A stretch of DNA of 64,000 nt, from positions 238,515 through 302,514 of the forward strand of contig NZ_LN831198.1 of NCBI RefSeq assembly GCF_001368795.1. Reading direction: 5' to 3'. A model generated the notes under the pieces. That model saw nothing but the letters and a program-made list of their open reading frames with translations, ran no database searches and had not been told where the DNA came from. The DNA is from Paenibacillus ihuae (lineage in GTDB: Bacteria > Bacillota > Bacilli > Paenibacillales > Paenibacillaceae). The position numbers and the translations under genes were made by a program. This document shows positions 1 through 8,387 of this stretch, piece after piece. The stretch's first letter is position 1. Every line of letters starts with the position of its first letter.

Positions 1-1
1 T

Positions 2-511
2 TTGCTGGCCATCAATGCTGCGATTGAAGCCGCCAGGGCCGGAGACAGCGGACGCGGCTTTGCGGTAGTGGCGCAGGAGGTGCGCAAGCTCTCGGAGGAT
101 GTGCAGCAGACGGTAGCGGAAATTACCGGCATTACGCAGGGGATTCAGCTGGATTCGAGGGATATGGTAGAGAATTTACGCAAAGGTGTCCTGAAGACAG
201 AGGAAGGCAGCCGGCAGATCGTAGAGACAGGCAACGCCCTGGCCGAGATCAATAGCTCGGTAAATGTTATGGCTGGAACCATTGAGAATATGGGCCATGA
301 TATTATGCATATGACTGGTGCCAGCGAAAAGATGAACGAATTCAGCCAGCATATCTCAGCCCTGGCGCAGGAATCGGCAGCCGGTGTAGAAGAAACCTCG
401 GCTTCTGCCTATGAGCAGGTGAATGCAACCAGTGAGGTTGCGGCAGGAATCGGGCAGCTGAAAAGCCGCCTGATTGAGCTTGAGGAATCTGTAAAACGGT
501 TTGTAGTATAA
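2..511 (+). CDS. Methyl-accepting chemotaxis protein, C-terminal part (5' end outside window)
   Basis: This is the signalling end of a chemoreceptor. It begins inside the conserved cytoplasmic hairpin ([20 protein letters not shown], then [12 protein letters not shown]), which contacts CheA and CheW, and continues through the descending coiled coil with Ala/Glu/Gln-rich heptads around residues 120-150 that look like a methylation helix. The first base of the window already lies inside the gene, so the sensor domain, membrane segments and HAMP domain are missing and the ligand is unknown. The TAA stop is followed closely by a hairpin terminator. The family call is secure. Confidence 0.95.
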   Translation: MLAINAAIEAARAGDSGRGFAVVAQEVRKLSEDVQQTVAEITGITQGIQLDSRDMVENLRKGVLKTEEGSRQIVETGNALAEINSSVNVMAGTIENMGHDIMHMTGASEKMNEFSQHISALAQESAAGVEETSASAYEQVNATSEVAAGIGQLKSRLIELEESVKRFVV

Positions 512-514
512 GGG

Positions 515-574
515 AACAGCCCCCTTGGGGACATATACTCACAGAGAGTACATGTCTTTACAGGGGGCTGTTTT
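515..574. terminator. Bidirectional intrinsic terminator
   Basis: A 10-bp perfect stem (AACAGCCCCC at 515-524, GGGGGCTGTT at 563-572) with a long loop sits between the converging chemoreceptor and dehydrogenase genes. The T-run on the + side is short. Confidence 0.7.
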
Positions 575-583
575 CGTCTGTAA

Positions 584-1540
584 TCAGTATTGGCGATTAT
601 AATCAACAACGTTACGTGAAGGGGCGCCAGTCTTCAGATAAGCCTCCATATTGGCTGTGAAAATTTCGACCACCCGGTCGGCGTAGCGGTCCGTCGAACC
701 CGCGCAGTGCGGGGTAATGACAACCTGCTCCATACCCCAGAGAGGGTGCTCCGAAGGCAGCGGCTCTGCCTCAAATACATCCAGACCGGCACCGGCAAGC
801 CGGCCGCTGTTCAGCGCTGTCATCAGGTCTTCTGTATTTGTTGTAGCTCCGCGCCCGATGTTGATATAATAAGCGCCTGATTTGCAGGCGCCAAATACGT
901 CTGCATTAAACAGATCCTGCGTTTCATCAGTAAGCGGGAGCGTGTTTATGATGAAATCAGCCTGGCTGGCAGCTTCTGTGAGCTGGCCGGTTGTGTAGAC
1001 CTGGTCAAAGCTGGGAGCAGGCTCACCTGAACGGCTGATTCCGATCGTGTTCATCCTGAAGGCCTTGGCGATTCTTGCCGTTTCGCTGCCAATAGAGCCC
1101 GTACCGGCAATAACGGCTGTCTTGCCGGTCAGCTCACTCTCTGTACCGTCCGAATGCCAGTTGCGCTCGTGCTGATTGCGGATAGCGGTATGCAAATTCC
1201 TGGTGAAGATCAGCATGAAACCGAAGATAACGGCTGTAATCGGTTCTGCATGGACACCGCTGGCATTTGTCAGTATAATTCCCCGCTGCTCCAGGCGTTC
1301 CAGCGGCAGTTTTTCAACACCGGCTGACCAGGTCTGCAGCCACCGAAACGGAGAGTCTGGACGCAGCAGTGTGTCGCTGATGCCTTTGCCCCAGCCGATT
1401 ACGATTTCCGCCTGGGCGAGCACCTCCAGATCCGGTTTTTTGGCATCTCCCAGTGTAAGGGTATAACCTGGGGCGGCGGCGAGGATGGATTCCTGCTGCC
1501 GGGATGTAAGGGGCTGTAAACAAACGATTGATTTAGTCAT
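584..1540 (-). CDS. D-2-hydroxyacid dehydrogenase family protein
   Basis: An NAD(P)-dependent oxidoreductase of 318 residues, the usual length for the family. The nucleotide-binding glycine motif GTGSIGSETA lies near residue 145. The catalytic Arg region (NIGRGATTNT), the Glu (LDVFEAEPLP) and the catalytic His (ITPHCAGSTD) follow in the expected order. Substrate cannot be read from the sequence; relatives reduce glyoxylate, hydroxypyruvate or other 2-ketoacids. The start is supported by GGGAGG upstream of ATG. It is transcribed alone, convergent with the receptor gene. Confidence 0.88.
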   Translation of the reverse strand: MTKSIVCLQPLTSRQQESILAAAPGYTLTLGDAKKPDLEVLAQAEIVIGWGKGISDTLLRPDSPFRWLQTWSAGVEKLPLERLEQRGIILTNASGVHAEPITAVIFGFMLIFTRNLHTAIRNQHERNWHSDGTESELTGKTAVIAGTGSIGSETARIAKAFRMNTIGISRSGEPAPSFDQVYTTGQLTEAASQADFIINTLPLTDETQDLFNADVFGACKSGAYYINIGRGATTNTEDLMTALNSGRLAGAGLDVFEAEPLPSEHPLWGMEQVVITPHCAGSTDRYADRVVEIFTANMEAYLKTGAPSRNVVDYNRQY

Positions 1541-1630
1541 GAAGGTTCCCTCCCGGTATGCTTTTTAGTAAAAATGGCTGATCTTGTATAGAATAAGGAT
1601 AACAAATCTGCCTGGAAAGGTGAAACGGAT

Positions 1631-2230
1631 ATGAAATCTGCTGCGAAAGAAACGGAGCGACTGTTTATAGCTGTGAAACTGCCTGCGGAAATAGGCAGAG
1701 TATTAGGGCAAGAATGCGCTGAGCTGTCTGAAAGGCTGAAGTTTGCCAAATGGACACATCCGCTAGACTATCATATTACCCTCCAATTTCTGGGTGACAC
1801 ACCAAAGGAACAGATTCCGGAGCTGCTTGAAGCACTGAAGGAACTTTCTGGCAAGCATGCTCCGTTTAAACTGCAGCTGAAGGAATGGGGAACCTTTGGT
1901 CCGGGAAGTGCGCCAAGAGTACTTTGGGCCGGGGTGTCAGGCGAGCTCGAGAAGCTTCAGGGGCTTCAGCGCGGTGTGGTTTCTGCAACGGCTCCCCTGG
2001 GTTTCAGGGCAGAGGAAAGACCGTATGCCCCCCATCTTACGCTGGCCCGCAAATACCGGGATGAGCTGCCTTTCAGCCTGTCACGGCTTGGGAATTTACG
2101 GGTCCAAAAGCCGGCCGGTGAGAACAATTGTTCGGAAAATGACTGGACGGTAGAAGGTTTTGTGGTGTATGCTACTAGGATGCATGCCATTCCTATGTAT
2201 GAAATCATCGAAAATTTGACATTTTTCTAA
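1631..2230 (+). CDS. thpR: RNA 2',3'-cyclic phosphodiesterase (2H/LigT family)
   Basis: A 199-residue two-histidine phosphoesterase. Both HxTx catalytic motifs are visible, YHITLQFLGD near residue 55 and PHLTLARKY near residue 137, and the opening ERLFIAVKLP strand is typical. Members open 2',3'-cyclic phosphate ends on RNA; the physiological substrate is generally unclear. ATG is preceded by a GAAAGG ribosome site. It stands alone, about 80 bases upstream of the SleB-like gene. Confidence 0.9.
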   Translation: MKSAAKETERLFIAVKLPAEIGRVLGQECAELSERLKFAKWTHPLDYHITLQFLGDTPKEQIPELLEALKELSGKHAPFKLQLKEWGTFGPGSAPRVLWAGVSGELEKLQGLQRGVVSATAPLGFRAEERPYAPHLTLARKYRDELPFSLSRLGNLRVQKPAGENNCSENDWTVEGFVVYATRMHAIPMYEIIENLTFF

Positions 2231-2312
2231 TGATAAATCGACAAGAAAGTTTTCAAAGCTTCCATTTTCGGTTACATACAATAGGAATGTGCCGTAAAAT
2301 AGGAGGTAAAAA

Positions 2313-3200
2313 ATGGAAATTTTTAAACAAAACCGCTATATTGCGCTGCTTGTTGGCGTTATTCTAGTGTGTTTCTCTGCTATAAGCTTGCTGAGCCCCG
2401 GTAGAATTAATGAGGGGCAAAATACATTGAAGATGGATAAATTTGGAGGGTCCGGTCATGCATCTGCAGCAGCCCTGTTACCTCGGACGGCGGTATCCCC
2501 TGAGAGGGTAAAAGGAACGGTTAAACCCATGCTCTACACCACAGCGGCAATTCCGGGCCATGTCTGGAACGGCAAACAAACGGTGGACTGGTTCACTCCC
2601 GCTAAGCTGAAGCTTAAGCCAACAGCCGGGACGCAGCCCGCCAAGCCGAAGACCGTTGTGGTGAAGGTGTCGCCGGAAGCGCAGCAAGCGCTGAAACAGG
2701 CGACAGCCAAGGGGAGTCATAGCGTAAACAAAGTAAAAACGGCATCTCAGCAACATCCCCCCACAAAATTGTTCTTCTCCCGGACCAAGCTACTAAGCCA
2801 GGAACAGCAAGCACAAGCAACCTGGAGCTACGCGGTATCCGAAGAAGACCTGCTACTGCTGCAAAAAATCGTTATGGCAGAAGCGGAAGGTGAACCGTAC
2901 CAGGGCAAGGTGGCAGTCGCCAACGTTGTTCTGAACCGGCTGCGGTCAGCCAATTTTCCCGACACTATACATGAGGTAATCTATCAGAAAAGCCAGTTCA
3001 GTCCTGTGGCGAACGGGCGTCTTCAGCGCGTAAAGCCGAATGAAGACAGTATTAAAGCGGTCAATGCCGCGCTCTCCGGGGTGAAAGAGGTAGCTGATGA
3101 TACTTATTTTTTCCTGTCTCTGAAGCTGGCACAGGATCTTACCGTGCATCATTCACGGACCTACGCCAAGACTATCGGCAATCATACATTTTATAAATAG
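2313..3200 (+). CDS. Cell wall hydrolase, SleB/CwlJ type (Hydrolase_2)
   Basis: A 295-residue protein with an N-terminal hydrophobic segment (residues 9-28, signal anchor), a low-complexity Lys/Pro/Ala linker to about residue 165, and a C-terminal SleB/CwlJ hydrolase domain. That domain has the family pattern KIVMAEAEGEPYQGKVAVAN (the likely catalytic Glu is in AEAEGEPY), then QFSPVANGRL, and ends with the usual IGNHTFYK. It should cleave peptidoglycan outside the membrane, either at spore germination or in vegetative wall turnover; no YpeB partner is nearby. A strong AGGAGG precedes ATG. Confidence 0.9.
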   Translation: MEIFKQNRYIALLVGVILVCFSAISLLSPGRINEGQNTLKMDKFGGSGHASAAALLPRTAVSPERVKGTVKPMLYTTAAIPGHVWNGKQTVDWFTPAKLKLKPTAGTQPAKPKTVVVKVSPEAQQALKQATAKGSHSVNKVKTASQQHPPTKLFFSRTKLLSQEQQAQATWSYAVSEEDLLLLQKIVMAEAEGEPYQGKVAVANVVLNRLRSANFPDTIHEVIYQKSQFSPVANGRLQRVKPNEDSIKAVNAALSGVKEVADDTYFFLSLKLAQDLTVHHSRTYAKTIGNHTFYK

Positions 3201-3212
3201 TTACGAAACCTG

Positions 3213-3257
3213 AAAAAGCCTCCATATCCGTATTACTCCGGATTGGAGGCTTTTTTT
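3213..3257. terminator. Bidirectional intrinsic terminator
   Basis: AAAAAGCCTCCA (3213-3224) pairs with TGGAGGCTTTTT (3244-3255), with further pairing inside the loop. It has A-run and T-run flanks and separates the converging hydrolase and glycosyltransferase genes. Confidence 0.9.
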
Positions 3258-3268
3258 GGGGTTCTTCA

Positions 3269-4459
3269 TTAAGGTGTAACATAGACAGGCTCTTCCGTCC
3301 GGGCTTGTTGCGCCCGTGCAATCCGTGGTTCAGCTGATTCGTCTGCACTCTTGCCCAAGAGCTGCAGTACAGTGGAGGCGCAATTATGCGGCTGCTGCCG
3401 TTCCAGGGCCAGCCGGCGTTTCCGCTGCTCCTCAAGACCGGCATATTCCCGCAGCAACAGGGAGAACCATCTGTCCACTACATCCGAATTGAGCACCTCG
3501 GCGAGTCCTAACTCTACGAAATATTGGGCATTCTTCTCTTCCTGTCCCGGAATGGCACTGTAGAAGAGCATCGGTATGCCTTTGGCCTGACCTTCCGTAC
3601 AGGTCATTCCGCCAGGCTTCGTAATCAGCAGATCAGATGCATCCATCAGCTTATTGATTTCGCTGCTGTATCCCAGGATCTTCACATTGGGATGATTCAG
3701 CAGGGGAGTGGCGCGCATTTTGGCCACAAGCTTATCGTTGCTGCCCATGCAGAAGACCAATTGAATGTCGTCCATCCGGGCGGTCAGGGAATCCATGACA
3801 TCTTTGCCGAACATCAGACCCCATCCACCACCCATAATCAGTACGGTAGGGATATCGGCAAGCCCGAGCTCCTTGCGGAGCTGCTGCTTGCTGGAACGCT
3901 CCCAGAATTTCGGATGCACCGGAATACCAGTGACCGTCACCAGCTCAGGAGGAACGCCCCGTCCGGTCAGAATCGATTTGACCCTTGAGGTTGAGACCAA
4001 GTAGCGGTCTGCCTCTGGATTAACCCAGCTGCCGTGAGCATCATAATCGGTTATGAGTGTATACAGCGGTACGTCCAGCCCCTGCTGCTTCAGCCTGGAA
4101 ATGACTGCAGCAGGAATCGGATGGGAGCAGATAATGAGATCAGGTTTCAGCTGCTCAATCACCTTTTGGGCATGTGTATAAAAAATCCGGTGAAGTGCCG
4201 CTCGGGTCAGCCGGTTCAGTGATTTATGATATTGGGTTTTATACATCATGCCGACCAGCTTAGGCTGGCTGCTGACTGTTTTGCGGTAAGCGGAAAGAAT
4301 CCAAGGAGCAACCGTAGGATTCAGGAATCTCCCTAGCTCAATGACCCGGCACTGGACGTCCGGGTTAAGCAGTCTGATTCCTTCGGCCAGAGCATAGGCT
4401 GCTCCTGTATGGCCCGTGCCGAAGCCTTCCGAAAACAGCAGTACTCTTTTCTTTCGCAT
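3269..4459 (-). CDS. Glycosyltransferase, MGDG synthase/UgtP-like (GT28)
   Basis: A 396-residue GT-B glycosyltransferase. The N-terminal MGDG_synth domain opens with LLFSEGFGTGHTGAA, the acceptor-side glycine/histidine motif. The C-terminal GT28 donor domain contains VLIMGGGWGL near residue 210 and the nucleotide-sugar motif ITKPGGMTCTEGQAKGIP near residue 280. Relatives add glucose or galactose from UDP-sugar to diacylglycerol, making membrane glycolipids and the anchor of lipoteichoic acid. The last 35 residues are polar and not conserved-looking. No partner gene is adjacent. Confidence 0.85.
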   Translation of the reverse strand: MRKKRVLLFSEGFGTGHTGAAYALAEGIRLLNPDVQCRVIELGRFLNPTVAPWILSAYRKTVSSQPKLVGMMYKTQYHKSLNRLTRAALHRIFYTHAQKVIEQLKPDLIICSHPIPAAVISRLKQQGLDVPLYTLITDYDAHGSWVNPEADRYLVSTSRVKSILTGRGVPPELVTVTGIPVHPKFWERSSKQQLRKELGLADIPTVLIMGGGWGLMFGKDVMDSLTARMDDIQLVFCMGSNDKLVAKMRATPLLNHPNVKILGYSSEINKLMDASDLLITKPGGMTCTEGQAKGIPMLFYSAIPGQEEKNAQYFVELGLAEVLNSDVVDRWFSLLLREYAGLEEQRKRRLALERQQPHNCASTVLQLLGKSADESAEPRIARAQQARTEEPVYVTP

Positions 4460-4654
4460 AAGTTCACCTGCTACTTTCCTTCATGGGTAGAATTGCGGGT
4501 TCTCTTCTTAGGGCGAATTGGAGATACCTCTTCAGTAAAACATTCTCTTATATTATACAAGGGAATTAGCTTCTTTTCTCACATTATACAAATAAGACGT
4601 AAATAGAAAGTTAAAACCCTGCAAAAAAATAAAAAAATATGGAGAGCTCAGGTG

Positions 4655-4683
4655 TTGCAAACAGATATAGAAAGTGATAAAGT
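4655..4683 (+). promoter_or_regulatory. Likely sigma-A promoter of the tetR gene
   Basis: TTGCAA (4655-4660), a 17-base spacer, then TAAAGT (4678-4683). The 23-bp operator-like site begins about 8 bases after the expected start of transcription, a good position for repression. Confidence 0.5.
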
Positions 4684-4697
4684 GGTTAATGACCGAA

Positions 4698-4720
4698 TGA
4701 CCGGATTAGTAAAATGGTCA
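4698..4720. promoter_or_regulatory. Operator-like palindrome 1 (TetR site)
   Basis: TGACC, 13 bases, GGTCA. The same 23-bp layout, with 19 of 23 bases identical by eye, recurs at 5426-5448 ahead of the YhgE-type gene, which suggests one regulator controls both units. Confidence 0.7.
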
Positions 4721-4763
4721 AAATGCGGTGGCAACGATTTTTCGAAGGAAAGGGTGTGTACGG

Positions 4764-5354
4764 GTGGCTGTGGTAGATCGAAGGCAGCTGGTGCTTCAGG
4801 CCGCGACGAAATGTTTTTCATTATTCGGATATAAGGCAACGACAATGGATCAGGTCGCAAAGATTGCGAATGTCGGAAAAGGAACGATCTATACCTTTTT
4901 TACGAATAAGGAGCAGCTGTTTGATGAGATCCTGCGTGATGTCATTATCGAGATGAAGAAAATCGCCGAGCGGGAAGTCAAACACGATAAGCCGTTTTTT
5001 GATAACCTGCACAGGGTTCTGGATGCGCTGCTTGAATTTCGAAGCGAACATGAGCTGTTCATCAAGCTTTCCCAGGAAAGTCGCGATTTCGGAACGCCGC
5101 AGGCTGGTGATGGGCTCGATAAGATCGAGCGTGTTGTGCTTGAATATTTGGAACGGGAGGTGGAGCAGGCGATACGTCAGGGGGAGATTAAGGATTGCGA
5201 CCCTAAGATTGTGTCTGTAGTTATGTTTAGGCTTTATATCGTGCTGACAGCCGAGCTGAACAAGGTGCATGTGTCTTTAAGCAAAGAACAGATCAAGGAT
5301 TATTTTCAGTTGTTTCTGTCCGAAGGCTTGGCACAGAAAGCTTTGCACTGCTGA
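4764..5354 (+). CDS. TetR/AcrR family transcriptional regulator
   Basis: 196 residues: an N-terminal three-helix TetR DNA-binding domain (residues about 5-55, with the recognition stretch VAKIANVGKGTIYTFFTNKE), then an all-helical C-terminal ligand/dimer domain with no recognised specificity. GTG at 4764 is chosen because AAGGAAAGGG (4745-4754) sits 9 bases upstream; an in-frame ATG at 4728 lacks a ribosome site. It lies directly upstream of the YhgE/Pip-type gene, and matching palindromes flank both transcription starts, so autoregulation plus control of the neighbour is inferred. Confidence 0.88.
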   Translation: MAVVDRRQLVLQAATKCFSLFGYKATTMDQVAKIANVGKGTIYTFFTNKEQLFDEILRDVIIEMKKIAEREVKHDKPFFDNLHRVLDALLEFRSEHELFIKLSQESRDFGTPQAGDGLDKIERVVLEYLEREVEQAIRQGEIKDCDPKIVSVVMFRLYIVLTAELNKVHVSLSKEQIKDYFQLFLSEGLAQKALHC

Positions 5355-5425
5355 TAGGCTCCTGGCATAGGCCGTCCGCATGAATGCGGAGATGCGCGTT
5401 CCAACAAATTTTTTTTGCCTTTCAC

Positions 5426-5448
5426 TGACCGATTGAGGAAAATGGTCA
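5426..5448. promoter_or_regulatory. Operator-like palindrome 2 (TetR site)
   Basis: TGACC, 13 bases, GGTCA, with the right half AAAATGGTCA identical to that of site 1. It lies 112 bases before the YhgE-type start codon. Confidence 0.7.
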
Positions 5449-5560
5449 ACCGGTGTTCCTGCAAACTTTCAGCGGACTAGCAATTTTCTGAAAACTGTTT
5501 TGATAGAGAGAGACTAATAGCTTCATAAAAAGAGCATATGATTATAAGGAGAGAACCAGA

Positions 5561-7915
5561 ATGAAATCTTTATCCGTGTTTATTAAGGACCTTGGCGCGG
5601 CGCTTAAGAACCCTAAAGTGCTGATACCTATGTTCGTTGTCCTTTTCATTCCCGTGCTGTATAGCGGATTGTTCCTGAAAGCCTTCTGGGACCCGTACGG
5701 TAAAATGAACGAGCTGCCTGTCGCTGTTGTAAATGAAGATAAAGGTGCCGATTATGAAGGCTCGAAGCTGGCCGCCGGTAACGAGCTGGTAGAGGAACTC
5801 AAGAAGACCGACGGATTCAAATGGAACTTTGTGACCCGTGAGCAGGCAGAGGCCGGACTGGACGATAATACGTATTATATGGCGATCATCGTTCCTGAAG
5901 ATTTCTCAGCCAAAGCAACTACCCTGCTGGATGCAGATCCGCAGCCGGCCAAAATTATTTACGAGCCTAATGAAGGCTACAACTTCCTTGCCGGGCAAAT
6001 CGGCGGAACTGCAGTAAAAGATATCAAGACAAAGGTATCCGCCAAGATAACAGAAGCTTATACAGATTCCGTATTTGATAAAATTACTGAGATCGCCAGC
6101 GGCCTTGGTGATGCCGGAGACGGCGCTTCAAAGATTGCAGACGGCGCAACGAAGCTGGACGACGGAGCACTGAAGCTGAGAGATAATCTGCTTGTGCTGA
6201 CCGAAGGTACCGGCAAGCTGGTTAATGGCGTAGCACCTCTTACAGAAGGTGTTACTGCTCTGAATACAGGTGCAGCGGCACTGGAAAATGGCAGCAGTAC
6301 CCTGGCAGGCGGACTTGAGCAACTGTCTGCCGCCCATAAGAAGCTGCAGGCCGGCGTATCGCAGACTGCTGCCGGCAGCAAGCAGCTTAGCGATGGCCTG
6401 AAGAAGACTGAAGCCGGAGCGGCAGCGCTGCAAGCCGGAACACAGTCGGCTGTAGATGGAACTGCGAAGCTGCAGGCAGGAACGCAGTCAGTGGTTGACG
6501 GCAGCTCGAAGCTGGCGGCAGGCCTGACCTCATCCGCCGAAGGCAGCGCGAAGCTGGAAGCCGGTCTGAAGGCTTCCAAGGACGGCAGCGCTAAAGTAAG
6601 CGCTGGAGCCAAAGCAGTGGCGGATGGCCTGCAGCAGCTGGTTAAATCGAGTCCGCAGCTCGCTGCGAGCGCTGATGTGCAGAAGCTGCTGGCGGCAAGC
6701 GCCGCTGTAGCCGAAGGCACAGCGCAGCTGGATGCGAGCCAGCAGCAGCTGCTGGCAGGTGCGACCTCCCTGCACAGCGGTCAAGAGCAGCTGGTACAGG
6801 GCGCGAACCAGCTCCATGACGGTTCACAGCAGCTGGACGCAGGTGTCAGCCAGCTGCATGACGGAGCGCAGCAGCTGAATGCGGGCAGCACTCAGCTGCT
6901 GCAAGGACAACAGCAGCTGCTGGCAGGTGCTGCTAAGCTTGAAACAGGCGGCAATACCCTTTCCGCCGGTATGAAGCAATTCGGCGCGAAGCTGGATGAA
7001 GCGGCAGCAGGCGGTGCGAAGCTGGCTGATGGCGGCAAGGCGCTGGAGGCCGGAACATCCAAGCTGCTGGCTGGCACAGGCCAGCTCAGCAGCGGCCTCA
7101 GCTCGGTAGCTGATGGATCGAAGCAGCTCAGCGATGGAGCAGGCCAGCTTAAAGATGGCCTTGATGAACTGAAATCCGGATCAAGTGAGCTGGCTTCGAA
7201 GCTTGGAGAGGCTGCTTCGCAGACCAGCACGGTGAACAAAACGGATGCGCTGGTATCCATGTTTGCACAGCCGGTTGAGATTGAAGAGGTTAAAGTCAGT
7301 GCCGTACCGAACTATGGTACCGGGTTTGCCCCTTATTTCCTGTCCCTTGGCTTGTTCGTAGGTGCACTGATCTGCACACTCGTTATTCCGATGAGCAGCT
7401 CTGAAGTTATCGGCGCGAGCCGGTTCAACCGGTTTATGAGCCGCACGCTGACCTTCTCGCTGATGAGTGTGCTGCAGTCCCTGATGGCAGCAATGATTGT
7501 CCTTTACGGATTGGGACTTGAGGTACAGAGTGCACCGTTGTTCTATGCCTTCACCTTTATTACAAGTATTTCCTTCATGTGGATGATTCAAGCGATTGTA
7601 ACCTGGCTGGATCAGCCTGGACGTTTCGTGGTCATTGTTATTCTCATCTTCCAATTGACTACAAGTGCGGGCACCTTCCCGCTGGAGCTGATTCCGAACT
7701 GGATGAAATTCTTCAATCCGCTGCTGCCGATGACTTACAGTGTCCGCGGCTTTAAAGCAGCCATTTCCACCGGAGATTTCAATGCCATGTGGAGTGATGC
7801 TGGACTCCTGGCCATTTACGGCATTGTGTTCCTGGCGTTTACATTCACCTATTTCATGACCCGAGAACAGGAAAATGAAGTTATGGTGAAAGGTGAACAA
7901 GTGTTGACTGTATAA
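5561..7915 (+). CDS. YhgE/Pip domain membrane protein
   Basis: 784 residues. One membrane segment lies near residues 20-40, followed by an extracellular domain (PVAVVNEDKGADYEG is the family signature). A long stretch from about 185 to 545 repeats L-x-x-G-x-x-x-L every 11 or so residues (many LxAG and LxDG units), probably an extended helical rod. Five to six membrane segments of ABC-2 permease type follow (residues about 580-775). Family members include the Lactococcus phage infection protein Pip and B. subtilis YhgE; some are ESX/type VII-linked or act as exporters. ATG with AAGGAG upstream. The preceding tetR gene probably regulates it. Confidence 0.88.
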   Translation: MKSLSVFIKDLGAALKNPKVLIPMFVVLFIPVLYSGLFLKAFWDPYGKMNELPVAVVNEDKGADYEGSKLAAGNELVEELKKTDGFKWNFVTREQAEAGLDDNTYYMAIIVPEDFSAKATTLLDADPQPAKIIYEPNEGYNFLAGQIGGTAVKDIKTKVSAKITEAYTDSVFDKITEIASGLGDAGDGASKIADGATKLDDGALKLRDNLLVLTEGTGKLVNGVAPLTEGVTALNTGAAALENGSSTLAGGLEQLSAAHKKLQAGVSQTAAGSKQLSDGLKKTEAGAAALQAGTQSAVDGTAKLQAGTQSVVDGSSKLAAGLTSSAEGSAKLEAGLKASKDGSAKVSAGAKAVADGLQQLVKSSPQLAASADVQKLLAASAAVAEGTAQLDASQQQLLAGATSLHSGQEQLVQGANQLHDGSQQLDAGVSQLHDGAQQLNAGSTQLLQGQQQLLAGAAKLETGGNTLSAGMKQFGAKLDEAAAGGAKLADGGKALEAGTSKLLAGTGQLSSGLSSVADGSKQLSDGAGQLKDGLDELKSGSSELASKLGEAASQTSTVNKTDALVSMFAQPVEIEEVKVSAVPNYGTGFAPYFLSLGLFVGALICTLVIPMSSSEVIGASRFNRFMSRTLTFSLMSVLQSLMAAMIVLYGLGLEVQSAPLFYAFTFITSISFMWMIQAIVTWLDQPGRFVVIVILIFQLTTSAGTFPLELIPNWMKFFNPLLPMTYSVRGFKAAISTGDFNAMWSDAGLLAIYGIVFLAFTFTYFMTREQENEVMVKGEQVLTV

Positions 7916-7942
7916 TCAGAATTTGAGGTATAGTCTAAAATT

Positions 7943-7979
7943 AACAAAGAACGCCCCGGACCGGGGCGTTCTTTGTTAT
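7943..7979. terminator. Strong intrinsic terminator
   Basis: A perfect 17-bp stem (AACAAAGAACGCCCCGG at 7943-7959 with its complement at 7961-7977), GC-rich at the top and A/T-rich at the base. Confidence 0.9.
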
Positions 7980-8387
7980 TCTTTGCTAGATTGATCCAAA
8001 AACATGCTGAAAAAGTTACATCATATGGAAAGAAAACAAATGAAGCGTTTTCAGTGAATAAGGAGTTATTCGCTATTTGTGTATAAATATGCAACAGAAA
8101 GTTTTTTTACACTTTTACTCACTAAAGCTGTACCGTAAAAACATTTGTTAATCAAACTCATAAAAAACTTTAAATTGCACTCATGTCAGGTCGATGATAA
8201 ACTTATATAACCAATCTGGCTTGAATAATTATTAAGATTTTTCTGAAAAATTTTCCTAAGATATAAGGTACTATACTCTTTCGGTCTTTTTATCTTATAT
8301 TTTATGTGAAGCGGATGCCGCCTGATTTAAGGACGTGCAGCCGCTTCTTGTGAAGATAACGTCTACTTTATAATAGAAAGGTTGCGT
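7980..8387. other. Non-coding region upstream of gltB
   Basis: About 400 AT-rich bases with no convincing gene. A possible TATACT -10 box lies at 8272-8277 without a clear -35 box, which would fit an activator-dependent promoter. GAAGCGG and CCGCTTC (about 8308-8348) can form a hairpin in the leader. In Bacillus gltAB needs the LysR regulator GltC; no such gene is present here, so regulation is not established. Confidence 0.4.
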
